From WHSM01 sp050701635 (GTDB lineage Bacteria > Actinomycetota > Actinomycetes > Mycobacteriales > Micromonosporaceae): a DNA stretch of 22,538 nt. The stretch is from the NCBI GenBank assembly GCA_050701635.1, contig JBOGDF010000040.1:1-22538 (forward strand), in the 5' to 3' direction. Each line of letters opens with the position of its first letter. The stretch's first letter is position 1. A program made the position numbers and the translations under genes. The notes under the pieces are model-generated. The model made no database searches. It was not told the origin of the DNA and saw nothing but the letters and a program-made list of their open reading frames with translations. This document shows, piece by piece, positions 7,707-14,567 of this stretch.

Positions 7707-8240
7707 GTGGAACCCAACGACCTGATCAAGAACTTCCATCAGCGCAAGCCAACACCTGAGCGCCAGGCGATCACCCATGTGTCACTTGCGCTGACGCAGG
7801 TCCGAGACCTACCGCAGTACGCCGCCCACGATGCCGCAGTGGACCCGACCGTGCGGATCGCCTGCCTCGAGGCCTTCTACGTGAGTGTCCGACTCCTCGC
7901 CGAGTTCTTCGTGAGGAAACCGGCTGGCAAACACGAGGACTACACGGCCTGGTCGTTCCTGCCGTCATGGCAACCAGCGCCGGAAGACGCGGCCGGGCGG
8001 CTCGGTGAACAGTGGACCATCGCGAGTCAGCAGGTGATGCACCTGAGTAAGAAGCGGATACAGGAGGATGTGAACAACCCCCGCCATGAAGACACGTCGG
8101 AGGACGGACTCCGCAAGATTGCAGCCGATTGTGACGCTGTCCTTCGCAGCTTTACGGAGGCGTACGAGGCTGACACTGCACGCTACGTCGAGGGCTTCCG
8201 GCGCCTAGTTGAGGCCTTTGAGTCTGGACCGGGAAACTGA
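7707..8240 (+). CDS. hypothetical protein, 177 residues
   Basis: I do not recognise this protein. It starts at GTG 7707, nine bases after the stop of the NAD(P)HX repair gene, with a weak GAGG upstream, so the two are likely co-transcribed. It is a soluble, charged, mostly helical-looking protein with no signal peptide and no membrane segment. Visible traits are an N-terminal DLIKNFHQRKPTPERQ, a central aromatic stretch YTAWSFLPSWQP, and a Lys/Arg-rich segment QVMHLSKKRIQEDV. The C-terminal part, with regularly spaced acidic and hydrophobic residues (DAVLRSFTEAYEADTARYVEGFRRLVEAFE), could form a coiled helix. No cysteine motif or nucleotide-binding loop is visible. It ends 33 bases before the convergent XRE regulator gene. 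Codon use and reading frame support a real gene; the function is open. Confidence 0.7.
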   Translation: MEPNDLIKNFHQRKPTPERQAITHVSLALTQVRDLPQYAAHDAAVDPTVRIACLEAFYVSVRLLAEFFVRKPAGKHEDYTAWSFLPSWQPAPEDAAGRLGEQWTIASQQVMHLSKKRIQEDVNNPRHEDTSEDGLRKIAADCDAVLRSFTEAYEADTARYVEGFRRLVEAFESGPGN

Positions 8241-8273
8241 GGCAAGTCGTCGGCCGCTGGATCGGATCAAGTC

Positions 8274-9533
8274 TCAGGCGGCGATGAGGCCGACTCGGCG
8301 GGCGAGGTCGCGTACGTGAGCGCGGGCGCGGGCGCGGTCTCGGTGGAGCAGTTCGCGGAGTAGGTCTTGGACGAGTCCGGAGTCGCGTACTTCGTCGGCG
8401 GAGACTTCTTCGGCGTCGAGGAGTACGAGGATGGCGGACTCGTCTTCGCCGCGTTGTACGTAGCCGCGTGCGGTGTCGATGAGTACGCGGGCTCGGCGTT
8501 CTACGCTGGGTACGTCTTCGATGTTGAGCCGGGAGGCGTACTCCACGATCTCGTCGGATCGACCGAGTTCGGCGTGGATGGCTAGTCCGTGGATGTCGAC
8601 GTTTCCGCGTCCGAAGACCGTCCAGGGCTGGTACCGGTGGCCGAGTGTGCGGGCGGCGTCGTCGGCGACTCGGTGTAGCGCCCAGGCCCGTCCGTCCTCG
8701 TCGGACTGAGCTGCGCTGATCGACGCGGCGAGGTGCAGCATGCCGTAGTCGGCGAGCAGGTCCGGGTCGGGGTGGCTCGCGTCGATGTGGGGTTTGAGTT
8801 CGTCGGCGGCGGCGAGGCACAGTCGTGTGGCCTCTTCTTGTTGCCCGGCGCGGCGGTAGGACGCGGACAGTGCCCATGCGCCGAGCGCGATCAGGTGCGG
8901 GTCGTCGGCTTCGCGGGCGGCGTTCATGGCGCGGTCGGCGGCGATCCAGGCGAGGTCGCCGTCGGAGATGTGGTGCAGCCATTGCCGGGTGACCTGGTAG
9001 GCGCCCGCGAGTGCCCGTGCTGCGGTCCGCTTGTCGTCGGCTACCCGGTAGGCGGCGATGGCGTCGCTGAGCAGCGCGGGGAGGAGGTCTCCGAGGATCA
9101 CGTGGGCGGTTGGGGACTCGTGCCAGACCGACCACGCGTGGGCCACCCGCGACTCGACCTGGTCGAGGGCGGGTGGAGCGGCCGATAGCGCCGGTACGGC
9201 GGCGCGCATGATGACGGCCCGTACGGCGGCCACGGCCTCGCCACGTGGTGGGCGCACTCCGGGTGCGAGAGTGTCGACTGGTCGACCGATGAGGTCTTCG
9301 AGGGTGCATCCCGCCACCGCGGCGATTCGCAGCAGGTCGGTGAGCCGGTCGGCGTGTCGGCGGCCCTGCTCGACGGCAGACACCCACTGCACCGAGCGGT
9401 CGATGCGCCCGGCGAGGTCGGCCTGGGTCAACCCGGCGGCGCGACGATGGGCTGCGATGTTGGGGCCGAGTCCCCGCAGAACGGAGATGGGCTCGGCGCC
9501 AGAGCCTGGTGTACGGGTGCTCTCCGAGTCCAT
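8274..9533 (-). CDS. XRE-family regulator with TPR-like C-terminal region
   Basis: A 419-residue DNA-binding protein. The N-terminal helix-turn-helix of the Cro/C1 type spans about residues 20-85: LGPNIAAHRRAAGLTQADLAGRIDRSVQWVSAVEQGRRHADRLTDLLRIA, with the usual LTQ-x-x-LA recognition region. The remaining 300 residues are alanine-rich paired helices such as DKRTAARALAGAYQVTRQWLHHI and DPHLIALGAWALSASYRRAGQQEEATRLCLAAADEL, which look like tetratricopeptide repeats that may sense a peptide, protein or small ligand. This layout is common in actinomycete regulators of accessory and developmental genes. The ATG at 9531-9533 has AGGAG five bases upstream. It is divergent from the eight-gene operon starting at 9793, so it is the natural candidate to control it. 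A 12-bp palindrome lies 43 bases upstream of its start. Confidence 0.88.
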   Translation of the reverse strand: MDSESTRTPGSGAEPISVLRGLGPNIAAHRRAAGLTQADLAGRIDRSVQWVSAVEQGRRHADRLTDLLRIAAVAGCTLEDLIGRPVDTLAPGVRPPRGEAVAAVRAVIMRAAVPALSAAPPALDQVESRVAHAWSVWHESPTAHVILGDLLPALLSDAIAAYRVADDKRTAARALAGAYQVTRQWLHHISDGDLAWIAADRAMNAAREADDPHLIALGAWALSASYRRAGQQEEATRLCLAAADELKPHIDASHPDPDLLADYGMLHLAASISAAQSDEDGRAWALHRVADDAARTLGHRYQPWTVFGRGNVDIHGLAIHAELGRSDEIVEYASRLNIEDVPSVERRARVLIDTARGYVQRGEDESAILVLLDAEEVSADEVRDSGLVQDLLRELLHRDRARARAHVRDLARRVGLIAA

Positions 9534-9792
9534 TCCTGCTCCTACCTGGCGAGCTGGCGTGACATGACCTCAGCGCGGTGCGCGCACCTCCGACTGTGAA
9601 TCCAACCCTATGGCAAGACTGTCACACCTGTAGTAGTTCGATCACGCCCGGCTACCTAGCGTCAAGGCTTGCACACGCCCGGCGGGGCCGAAACGGGGAC
9701 GAACGTTGCCTCTGACCTGCCGGACAGAACGCGACCAAGGTGGCGGTGTCGTCCGGTGACGCACCGTCCACTCCGGAGCTGTGGAGGCAATC
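9534..9792. promoter_or_regulatory. divergent intergenic region: XRE regulator / accessory operon
   Basis: This 259-bp region has no gene of its own that I can support. It must contain the promoters for the XRE gene (minus) and the operon (plus). It has an AT-richer section around 9590-9640 (CTATGGCAAGACTGTCACACC, then TGTAGTAGTTCG), where promoters are most likely, and the palindrome at 9577-9588. The plus-strand leader ends in GGAGG (about 9783-9787), six bases before ATG 9793. Confidence 0.4.
9577..9588. promoter_or_regulatory. 12-bp palindrome GGTGCGCGCACC, candidate XRE operator
   Basis: A perfect palindrome in the 259-bp region between the XRE regulator and the divergent operon, 43 bases upstream of the regulator start. 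Its length and symmetry fit a site for a dimeric regulator. GC-rich palindromes also arise by chance in such DNA, so this is only a candidate. Confidence 0.35.
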
Positions 9793-10032
9793 ATGAACCG
9801 GCCCAAGCCGCACACCGAGCAGCCAGTTGCCGTCCCGTACGGCGGTGATGCCGCGGTGGCGCGGTCGATCGCCGAGCTGCACCGCCGCAACCCGTGGACC
9901 GGGCGCTGCAGCGCCTGCAAGGAACCCTCTCCGTGCCGTGACCGGCGGGACGCGAACACCGCGCTTGCGTACGTGGCGACCCGACCCCCGGCGGATGGCG
10001 CAACGATGGTCCCGGCTGCGTCGGGCAGGTAG
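9793..10032 (+). CDS. small hypothetical protein with a three-cysteine motif
   Basis: A 79-residue protein, first gene of the operon divergent from the XRE regulator. ATG 9793 was chosen over GTG 9781 because GGAGG lies six bases before it. The central segment, about residues 30-52, reads HRRNPWTGRCSACKEPSPCRDRRDA, with C39, C42 and C48, a spacing (C-x2-C-x5-C) that could bind zinc or form a small ribbon. The C-terminus is rich in Pro and Ala and looks disordered. I do not know a function. Its position, the strong ribosome-binding site and the Cys spacing support a real gene. The next reading frame starts five bases after its stop. Confidence 0.65.
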   Translation: MNRPKPHTEQPVAVPYGGDAAVARSIAELHRRNPWTGRCSACKEPSPCRDRRDANTALAYVATRPPADGATMVPAASGR

Positions 10033-10037
10033 CGCCG

Positions 10038-10526
10038 GTGATCGCGATCGGACGTGCGTCCGTGCCTGACAGAGCAGTACGGCTTGCCCAGCGCCGTGGC
10101 AGGGCATCTGATGGCGCTGGTGCGGTGGTGCGGCGGCGCCCAGCACAACGCGATCCGTGGACCGCGCGGGGACTGCTGTGGGGAGCGTCGTGCCGACGCC
10201 TGCTGGTGCCGGTGCTACAGCCCAACAGCCAGCGGGTCTACTCGTGCGGTCACCAGTGCGGCCATCGTGACGTGCCGGCTGAACCGGTGGAGCGGGAGCT
10301 GTTGCTCAAAGTGCTGGTGCGGGCCGCGACCGCGTTGAAGCACCCCGGCTTGGTGTCCATCGACGAGGCGCAGCGCTGGCGGCTGACCAACCCACTGGAT
10401 TCCCGCGCGATGCCGCTTGCCGGTTTGGTTCGAGCAGAGGTGGGCGATGAAGGGGACTGCCGTCCGGTGTGGCGGCACGAGGAGTTCCGGGACCCGGTAG
10501 GTGCCCGGGGAGCCCGGCGGTGGTGA
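10038..10526 (+). CDS. hypothetical protein with a zinc-ribbon-like segment (N-terminus uncertain)
   Basis: A 162-residue frame from GTG 10038, five bases after the upstream stop. The convincing part starts near residue 38: RDPWTARGLLWGASCRRLLVPV, then QRVYSCGHQCGHRDVPAEPVERELLLKVL. This resembles the zinc-ribbon and following helix of serine-recombinase-like and related actinomycete proteins, with SC-x-x-x and C-GHQC-GH as the ribbon. One expected cysteine pair near LLWGASC seems reduced. Before residue 38 the frame is Arg/Ala-rich and unremarkable, while another frame (10054-10338) reads GLPSAVAGHLMALVRWCGGAQHN there. A frameshift or a later start is therefore possible. No catalytic recombinase domain is present. 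The stop TGA 10524-10526 overlaps the next start (GTGA), which supports translation of this frame up to its end. Confidence 0.5.
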   Translation: MIAIGRASVPDRAVRLAQRRGRASDGAGAVVRRRPAQRDPWTARGLLWGASCRRLLVPVLQPNSQRVYSCGHQCGHRDVPAEPVERELLLKVLVRAATALKHPGLVSIDEAQRWRLTNPLDSRAMPLAGLVRAEVGDEGDCRPVWRHEEFRDPVGARGARRW

Positions 10527-10873
10527 CGGCGGTGGCAACCGACGTACCGGACTCGGCGAACCCCGAGGCTCACGGCCCGGTGCCGTGCCGAACCTGCGGT
10601 GTCCCAGTCGTGGCCACTGTGCTCGGCTGGATGCACATCGACCGGCGTGGGGTACCGAAGACCTGGCTATGCCATGACCACATGACCCTGGCCGCGCCGC
10701 AGTCCGAGCCCTTGCCGGAGCCGAAACCCCACACGCGGTCAGAACCCAGGCAGCGCCCCACCCCCATCCCACCCCGCGCGGACACCGCGAGCACTGGCCC
10801 CACCACCGGAGCTGCTCCCGCCGAGTGGCCGCCCCCGCACAGCGATGAGCCCTGGTGGGAGAACAGGCGATGA
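10523..10873 (+). CDS. small hypothetical protein with CxxC and CHDH motifs
   Basis: A 116-residue protein. The GTG start at 10523 overlaps the previous stop in a GTGA and has GGGGAG about ten bases upstream; GTG 10520 is an alternative. The N-terminal half contains CRTC (C22, C25) and WLCHDH (C50, H51, H53) separated by VPVVATVLGWMHIDRRGVPKT, a plausible zinc-binding fold. The C-terminal half is rich in Pro, Glu and Thr and looks disordered. I do not recognise a family. Its TGA (10871-10873) overlaps the ATG of the P-loop kinase, so it belongs to the same coupled operon. It could be a small adaptor or nucleic-acid-binding protein; that is a guess. Confidence 0.6.
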   Translation: MTAVATDVPDSANPEAHGPVPCRTCGVPVVATVLGWMHIDRRGVPKTWLCHDHMTLAAPQSEPLPEPKPHTRSEPRQRPTPIPPRADTASTGPTTGAAPAEWPPPHSDEPWWENRR

Positions 10874-11718
10874 CACGACGAACGCGGATACGGATCGGAG
10901 CTGATCGAGTGGCTGCGCCTCAGGTGATCATCACCGGCTGGACCGGTGCGGGTAAGACCACCCTCGCCGGTCGCCTCGCCGCAGAGTGCCACCTCCGCGC
11001 GGTCGTCGCCTCCCAGGGCCTGCTCAACGCTGTGGGCGCGACGGACCGTCCCCGGCTTGAGCGACTCGCCTCCTGGTTGGATCCGAATCGGCAGGACCCG
11101 CGAAGCGCGGCGGTGGACCGCCGTGTTGACCTGGCGTTGATTTCGGCGATCCTCTCCGAGGACCGGCCGATGGTGGTCGAGTCGGCGGGCTCCGTAGCGC
11201 TGCTGATGCCTCTGCTCGATCAGACATTTCGCGTCCGGCTGGAGGCGAGCGAAACGGTTCGGGCGGCGCGGATAGCGGACCTGATGGCGGGCCGGGTTTC
11301 GATCAGCGAGGCACGGACCGTCGTGGCGCGCAAGGACGCGGCGACGGCGCAGGCGGCGCGTGATGGGTGGGCGCTGGACCTGCGCAACGACAGCGCCATG
11401 CACTGGCGCCACGACCTGGTGCTGCGTTGCCCGCACGCTCCCGAGTGCGCGGCACCGGCGCGCTGCCAGACGGCCGTCGACCTGCTCACGCTCTCCGCCT
11501 ACTGGGTGTACGTGAGCTACCTGCGTGCCGACCCGCAGTTCGGGCAGGCCGCCGCGAGGCGTTTGGCGTGTGAGATCGAGGTGTGGCGAGCGTGGGTGGT
11601 GAGGGTATCGCCACTACTCACCGAACCGGAGAGCCGCTTCGACCCGGACGTGTGGACCCGGCGTCTGAGGCACGACCTCGACAACACCCCTGCGACGGAG
11701 AGTCAGGTCTGCCCATGA
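10870..11718 (+). CDS. P-loop kinase, cytidylate-kinase-like
   Basis: A 282-residue P-loop protein. Walker A is GWTGAGKT at residues 23-30, followed by LAGRLAAECHLRAVVASQGLLNAVGA, a layout like cytidylate and other small-molecule kinases. Further on, the segment ARIADLMAGRVSISEARTVVARKDAATAQAARDGW resembles the lid/arginine region of nucleoside monophosphate kinases. The C-terminal third adds a cysteine-bearing stretch RCPHAPECAAPARCQTAVDLL and a helical tail that ordinary CMP kinases lack. ATG 10870 overlaps the previous TGA (ATGA); GTG 10855 is less likely. The substrate cannot be read from sequence, but the radical SAM, MazG-like and phosphatase neighbours suggest a nucleotide or sugar-phosphate precursor. 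It overlaps the radical SAM gene by ATGA. Confidence 0.75.
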   Translation: MTRRTRIRIGADRVAAPQVIITGWTGAGKTTLAGRLAAECHLRAVVASQGLLNAVGATDRPRLERLASWLDPNRQDPRSAAVDRRVDLALISAILSEDRPMVVESAGSVALLMPLLDQTFRVRLEASETVRAARIADLMAGRVSISEARTVVARKDAATAQAARDGWALDLRNDSAMHWRHDLVLRCPHAPECAAPARCQTAVDLLTLSAYWVYVSYLRADPQFGQAAARRLACEIEVWRAWVVRVSPLLTEPESRFDPDVWTRRLRHDLDNTPATESQVCP

Positions 11719-12677
11719 CAGGCACCGTGACCGACAAACTCACCGCCACTCGTCTCCTCGGCGACCTCGGCTTCGTACTCGCGGTGGACAACTGTGCGCG
11801 AGGATGCGAGCACTGCCCCGCGTACGGCAGCCGGACACCAGTGTCCCGGGCACCGTTCGATGACCTGGAGCACCGGCTGATCGGCATCACCGCCGCTCGT
11901 CGCCGGCTCGGACTGGCCCCACCGTCCCGTGTCGTTCACTGCTGGCGGATCAGCGATCCGCTCGACTACGCCTGGCGCACAGCCACCGGGCGCGTCGCCA
12001 CCTGCGCCGACGTGGCCGGCCTGTGGCGTGACCACCTCGGCCAGGGCCTCTACCTGGTGACCAACGGGTCGGAGGGTAAACCCACCGCCCGTCGCGCGCT
12101 GGCCCGTCTGGTGGCGCGACCGGAGCTGGTGTCCCAGGTGAAGCTGACCATCACTCACGCGGACCGCGCCTGGGGCACGACCCGCTACCTGGCCAACATC
12201 GCCGATGACCTGCGCACCCTCATTCCGCTCTGGGAGCTGCCGGCTACCCGGTGGGAGGACCCGGTGGGCCGCCGGTTCCGGGTCAACGTCAAATCCACAC
12301 CGGAACGGTACGGCGAGACTCGCGCCGCGGTGGTGCAGGCACTGTTCCACGCCGGGCTGTCGGTTCGGCGCGCCGTGGACGCGTGCGGGGACCCGCAGCG
12401 GGTGCGGTTCAAACAGATCTACGACCTGGGCACCGCCGCCGGTCAACACAGCCCACTGGTAGGCGCGCTGGACCTCAGCGACGAGTCCGGGGCGCGGCAC
12501 AAACCGACACCCGGAACACGAGACCGCCTCCAGTACGGCGTCCGACCCGATGGGCGGCTGTTCATCGTGGACATGTACGCCTTCACCGAACACGATCTCA
12601 GCAGTGATGGCCGGCCGGTGACGCTGCACGACGTACTCAACGCGGAGGCTGACTGCCATGCGGTCACCGACGCGTAG
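11715..12677 (+). CDS. radical SAM-type protein
   Basis: A 320-residue protein whose N-terminus reads GFVLAVDNCARGCEHCPAYGSRTP. C27, C31 and C34 form the C-x3-C-x2-C motif that binds the [4Fe-4S] cluster of radical SAM enzymes. The length and the strand-helix rhythm that follows (VVHCWRISDPLDYAW, GLYLVTNGSEGKPTARRALARL, SQVKLTITHADRAWGTTRY, RFRVNVKSTPERYGETRAAVVQALFHAG) fit a partial TIM barrel. Near the end, RLQYGVRPDGRLFIVDMYAFTEHDL resembles the closing part of the family. No second Cys-rich SPASM domain is visible. ATG 11715 overlaps the kinase TGA (ATGA), and the 3' end overlaps the DUF89-like gene by 20 bases. The reaction is unknown; I do not see a match to a named subfamily such as viperin or QueE. 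Confidence 0.8.
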   Translation: MTGTVTDKLTATRLLGDLGFVLAVDNCARGCEHCPAYGSRTPVSRAPFDDLEHRLIGITAARRRLGLAPPSRVVHCWRISDPLDYAWRTATGRVATCADVAGLWRDHLGQGLYLVTNGSEGKPTARRALARLVARPELVSQVKLTITHADRAWGTTRYLANIADDLRTLIPLWELPATRWEDPVGRRFRVNVKSTPERYGETRAAVVQALFHAGLSVRRAVDACGDPQRVRFKQIYDLGTAAGQHSPLVGALDLSDESGARHKPTPGTRDRLQYGVRPDGRLFIVDMYAFTEHDLSSDGRPVTLHDVLNAEADCHAVTDA

Positions 12678-14199
12678 CCGCATACCACGGTTGCTGCCGC
12701 CCGACCAGTGGCGCGAGATAGACGCGGCGGCATGGCGGGAGCACCGCGGAACGTTCCTGTGTACGGACCAGCCCGAACCGTCCCGCAACACGGCGATCCT
12801 GGTCGACGCGGCGTACCGGCCAGACACGTTCACCGTTGCTGAACGCTACGACCGCCCACCATGGCTGGCCCCGAACGAACGCGACCCCACCGCCTGGCTG
12901 ACCCGGCTCGTCGCCACCCGCCTACGCGCCGCCCCCGAACTCGCCGCAGATGCGGCAGCGTTACGCGCCGCGACCAGCCATGTAGTGGACCAAACCCGGC
13001 GCCTACTCGACCTGCCCGGACACGACGGCGGAACCGTAGCGGAGGAGCTCTACAACCAAGAGACCCCATACGTCATCGACCAGCTTGCCGGGGCCACCGT
13101 GTTCGACCGCCCCCACGTCGATCTCCATCCGCGCATGTTCCACCATCTCGGACACGCCGTCGTGGCTGACCTGCTCACCGAGCACGCCGAGCCGCTCGAA
13201 CTGCTCGACACACCGACGTTGATCCGCGTCGCCACGGCGGCCGGGCTGATTGGACTAGACGTCAAGGGCGGGAAGACACGCTGCCGGCCGATCCCGGTAC
13301 GCGGCACCAGCTCCCACGAAGCGACCGCAGCGATCTACCGGGATCTGCTCCGGCACGCCAAGCAGCCAGCCGGGCTTGACCACACCGACCGGTTCCTGGC
13401 TGCCGTGACCCGAGGCGAAGTGCGGCTGGTGTGGTGGTTGGACGACCTGATCGAGTCCGGATTCGACCTGCTGGTCATCCAGCGCCTCGCCACCATCAAC
13501 CCCCGCCTTCACGTGCTCGTCGTCGCGAAGAACGGACAGCACGACAACGACGCCTCCCACCGTGACGTAGCCCGGATGCTGCGCCTGCCCGCGCTGGCCC
13601 CCGTCGTCGGGTTCATGGCCGAAGGCCGCGTCCAGGTCACCCGGCGCGGACCACGCATGGCCACCGCCAACCCACTCAAGCTGCACCCCGAACTGGTCAA
13701 CGAGATCCAGGGGGCCGACCTGATGTGGTGCAAAGGCGGCCGGATCCACGAGATGGTCACCGGCAACGTCAACACCGTGCTCTACACCGGATACGTCGTG
13801 GTCCGCGAGTTCACCGAATCCCAGGCCGGCCTCGACGCCACCAACGCACCCGTCATGATCTTCGAAGCCGCGCCCGGGGAATGGCCGTGGTGGGGCTTTC
13901 ACGGCCGTGCCCACCACCGGCTCCCGGTGCGACCGGACCGCAGTATCCGTGCCTGCCACAGCACCATCGCCGAACACCACACGCGCGCAACCACCCAAGA
14001 CCACGACAGCCTCGCCCGTGACCTTCGGCGCCTGCTGCACCTGTGGCCTACCGTGCGGCACCGCTACGGCCGCGCCGCACTCGCCGAGATCCAGCTCGTC
14101 CGGGACCGTCTGATCCGGCTGCAGCCGACACCGACCTTTGACATGCTCGCCCTGCTCCACCGAACCGACCAGATACCAGCGGAAAGGAACCACGAATGA
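12658..14199 (+). CDS. DUF89/ARMT1-like protein, putative damage-control phosphatase
   Basis: A 513-residue protein. The C-terminal half carries a divergent DUF89 (ARMT1-like) pattern: WWLDDLIESGFDLLVIQRL with D262/D263, then VVAKNGQHDNDASHRDVARML, and ADLMWCKGGRIHEMVTGN with K359-G360. Family members are metal-dependent phosphatases that hydrolyse damaged or surplus sugar and nucleotide phosphates; their motifs are DN-x(2)-E, a variable K-x-x-P-x-x-x-(S/D)D and KG-x-x-N-x-E. Here the asparagine of the first motif is replaced and the KG motif is altered, so catalysis is not assured. The N-terminal half is mostly helical (DPTAWLTRLVATRLRAAPELAADAAAL). ATG 12658 has GCGGAGG about nine bases upstream and overlaps the radical SAM gene by 20 bases. 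The stop overlaps the MazG-like start (ATGA). An alternative is a binding protein without activity. Confidence 0.6.
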   Translation: MRSPTRSRIPRLLPPDQWREIDAAAWREHRGTFLCTDQPEPSRNTAILVDAAYRPDTFTVAERYDRPPWLAPNERDPTAWLTRLVATRLRAAPELAADAAALRAATSHVVDQTRRLLDLPGHDGGTVAEELYNQETPYVIDQLAGATVFDRPHVDLHPRMFHHLGHAVVADLLTEHAEPLELLDTPTLIRVATAAGLIGLDVKGGKTRCRPIPVRGTSSHEATAAIYRDLLRHAKQPAGLDHTDRFLAAVTRGEVRLVWWLDDLIESGFDLLVIQRLATINPRLHVLVVAKNGQHDNDASHRDVARMLRLPALAPVVGFMAEGRVQVTRRGPRMATANPLKLHPELVNEIQGADLMWCKGGRIHEMVTGNVNTVLYTGYVVVREFTESQAGLDATNAPVMIFEAAPGEWPWWGFHGRAHHRLPVRPDRSIRACHSTIAEHHTRATTQDHDSLARDLRRLLHLWPTVRHRYGRAALAEIQLVRDRLIRLQPTPTFDMLALLHRTDQIPAERNHE

Positions 14200-14567
14200 T
14201 CAACGACACGTCGGGGCGCCCCGTCGAGACCTGGCACGCGCTGCGTGGAGTGGTGCTCGGCCTCGACCGGCGCTTCCCCAACCACAACGGCCCCTTCGAA
14301 CGCATCACCCGACTCACCGAAGAAGCAGGGGAACTGGCCGCCGCCGTCGCCCACGCCGAAGGGATGGGCGTCAAGAACGACAAGCACGGCGCGTTCGACA
14401 CCGAGAACCTGGTCAAGGAGATCCAGGACGTGCTCCGCGCCGCGGTCGGCATCGCCCGCCACTATGGCGTCGAGCAGGACCTGGAGGACTCGATCGGCCA
14501 CCATTACCGCCGATACCAGGACATGGGCTACCTCACCGACGACGACATCCCCGCCGCGCCGGCATGA
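14196..14567 (+). CDS. MazG-like nucleotide pyrophosphohydrolase
   Basis: A 123-residue all-alpha protein of the MazG superfamily, which cleaves nucleoside triphosphates to monophosphate and pyrophosphate. The metal-binding pattern is present: LTEEAGELAAAV (E42, E43, E46) and KEIQDVLRAAVGIA (E75, D78), i.e. E-E-x-x-E followed by E-x-x-D. The length matches single-domain MazG-like proteins. ATG 14196 overlaps the preceding stop (ATGA), and AAGGAA lies about eight bases upstream, giving its own ribosome-binding site. The stop overlaps the histidine phosphatase start by ATGA. In this operon it could trim an unusual NTP product or remove a toxic one; the exact substrate is unknown. The family call is firm. 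Confidence 0.85.
   Translation: MINDTSGRPVETWHALRGVVLGLDRRFPNHNGPFERITRLTEEAGELAAAVAHAEGMGVKNDKHGAFDTENLVKEIQDVLRAAVGIARHYGVEQDLEDSIGHHYRRYQDMGYLTDDDIPAAPA

Noticed and set aside
8152..9387. Arg/Pro-rich minus-strand frame overlapping the XRE regulator
   Set aside because: Low-complexity frame in another register; the XRE frame has a helix-turn-helix and a strong ribosome-binding site.
10038..10526. Idea that this gene is a serine recombinase driving the 33-bp repeats
   Set aside because: Only a zinc-ribbon-like tail is present; there is no catalytic domain and no further open frame for one.
11715..12677. Idea that the radical SAM protein is a prokaryotic viperin
   Set aside because: The CxxxCxxC motif and a neighbouring kinase fit, but the sequence around the motif does not look like viperin, and many radical SAM families share the motif.
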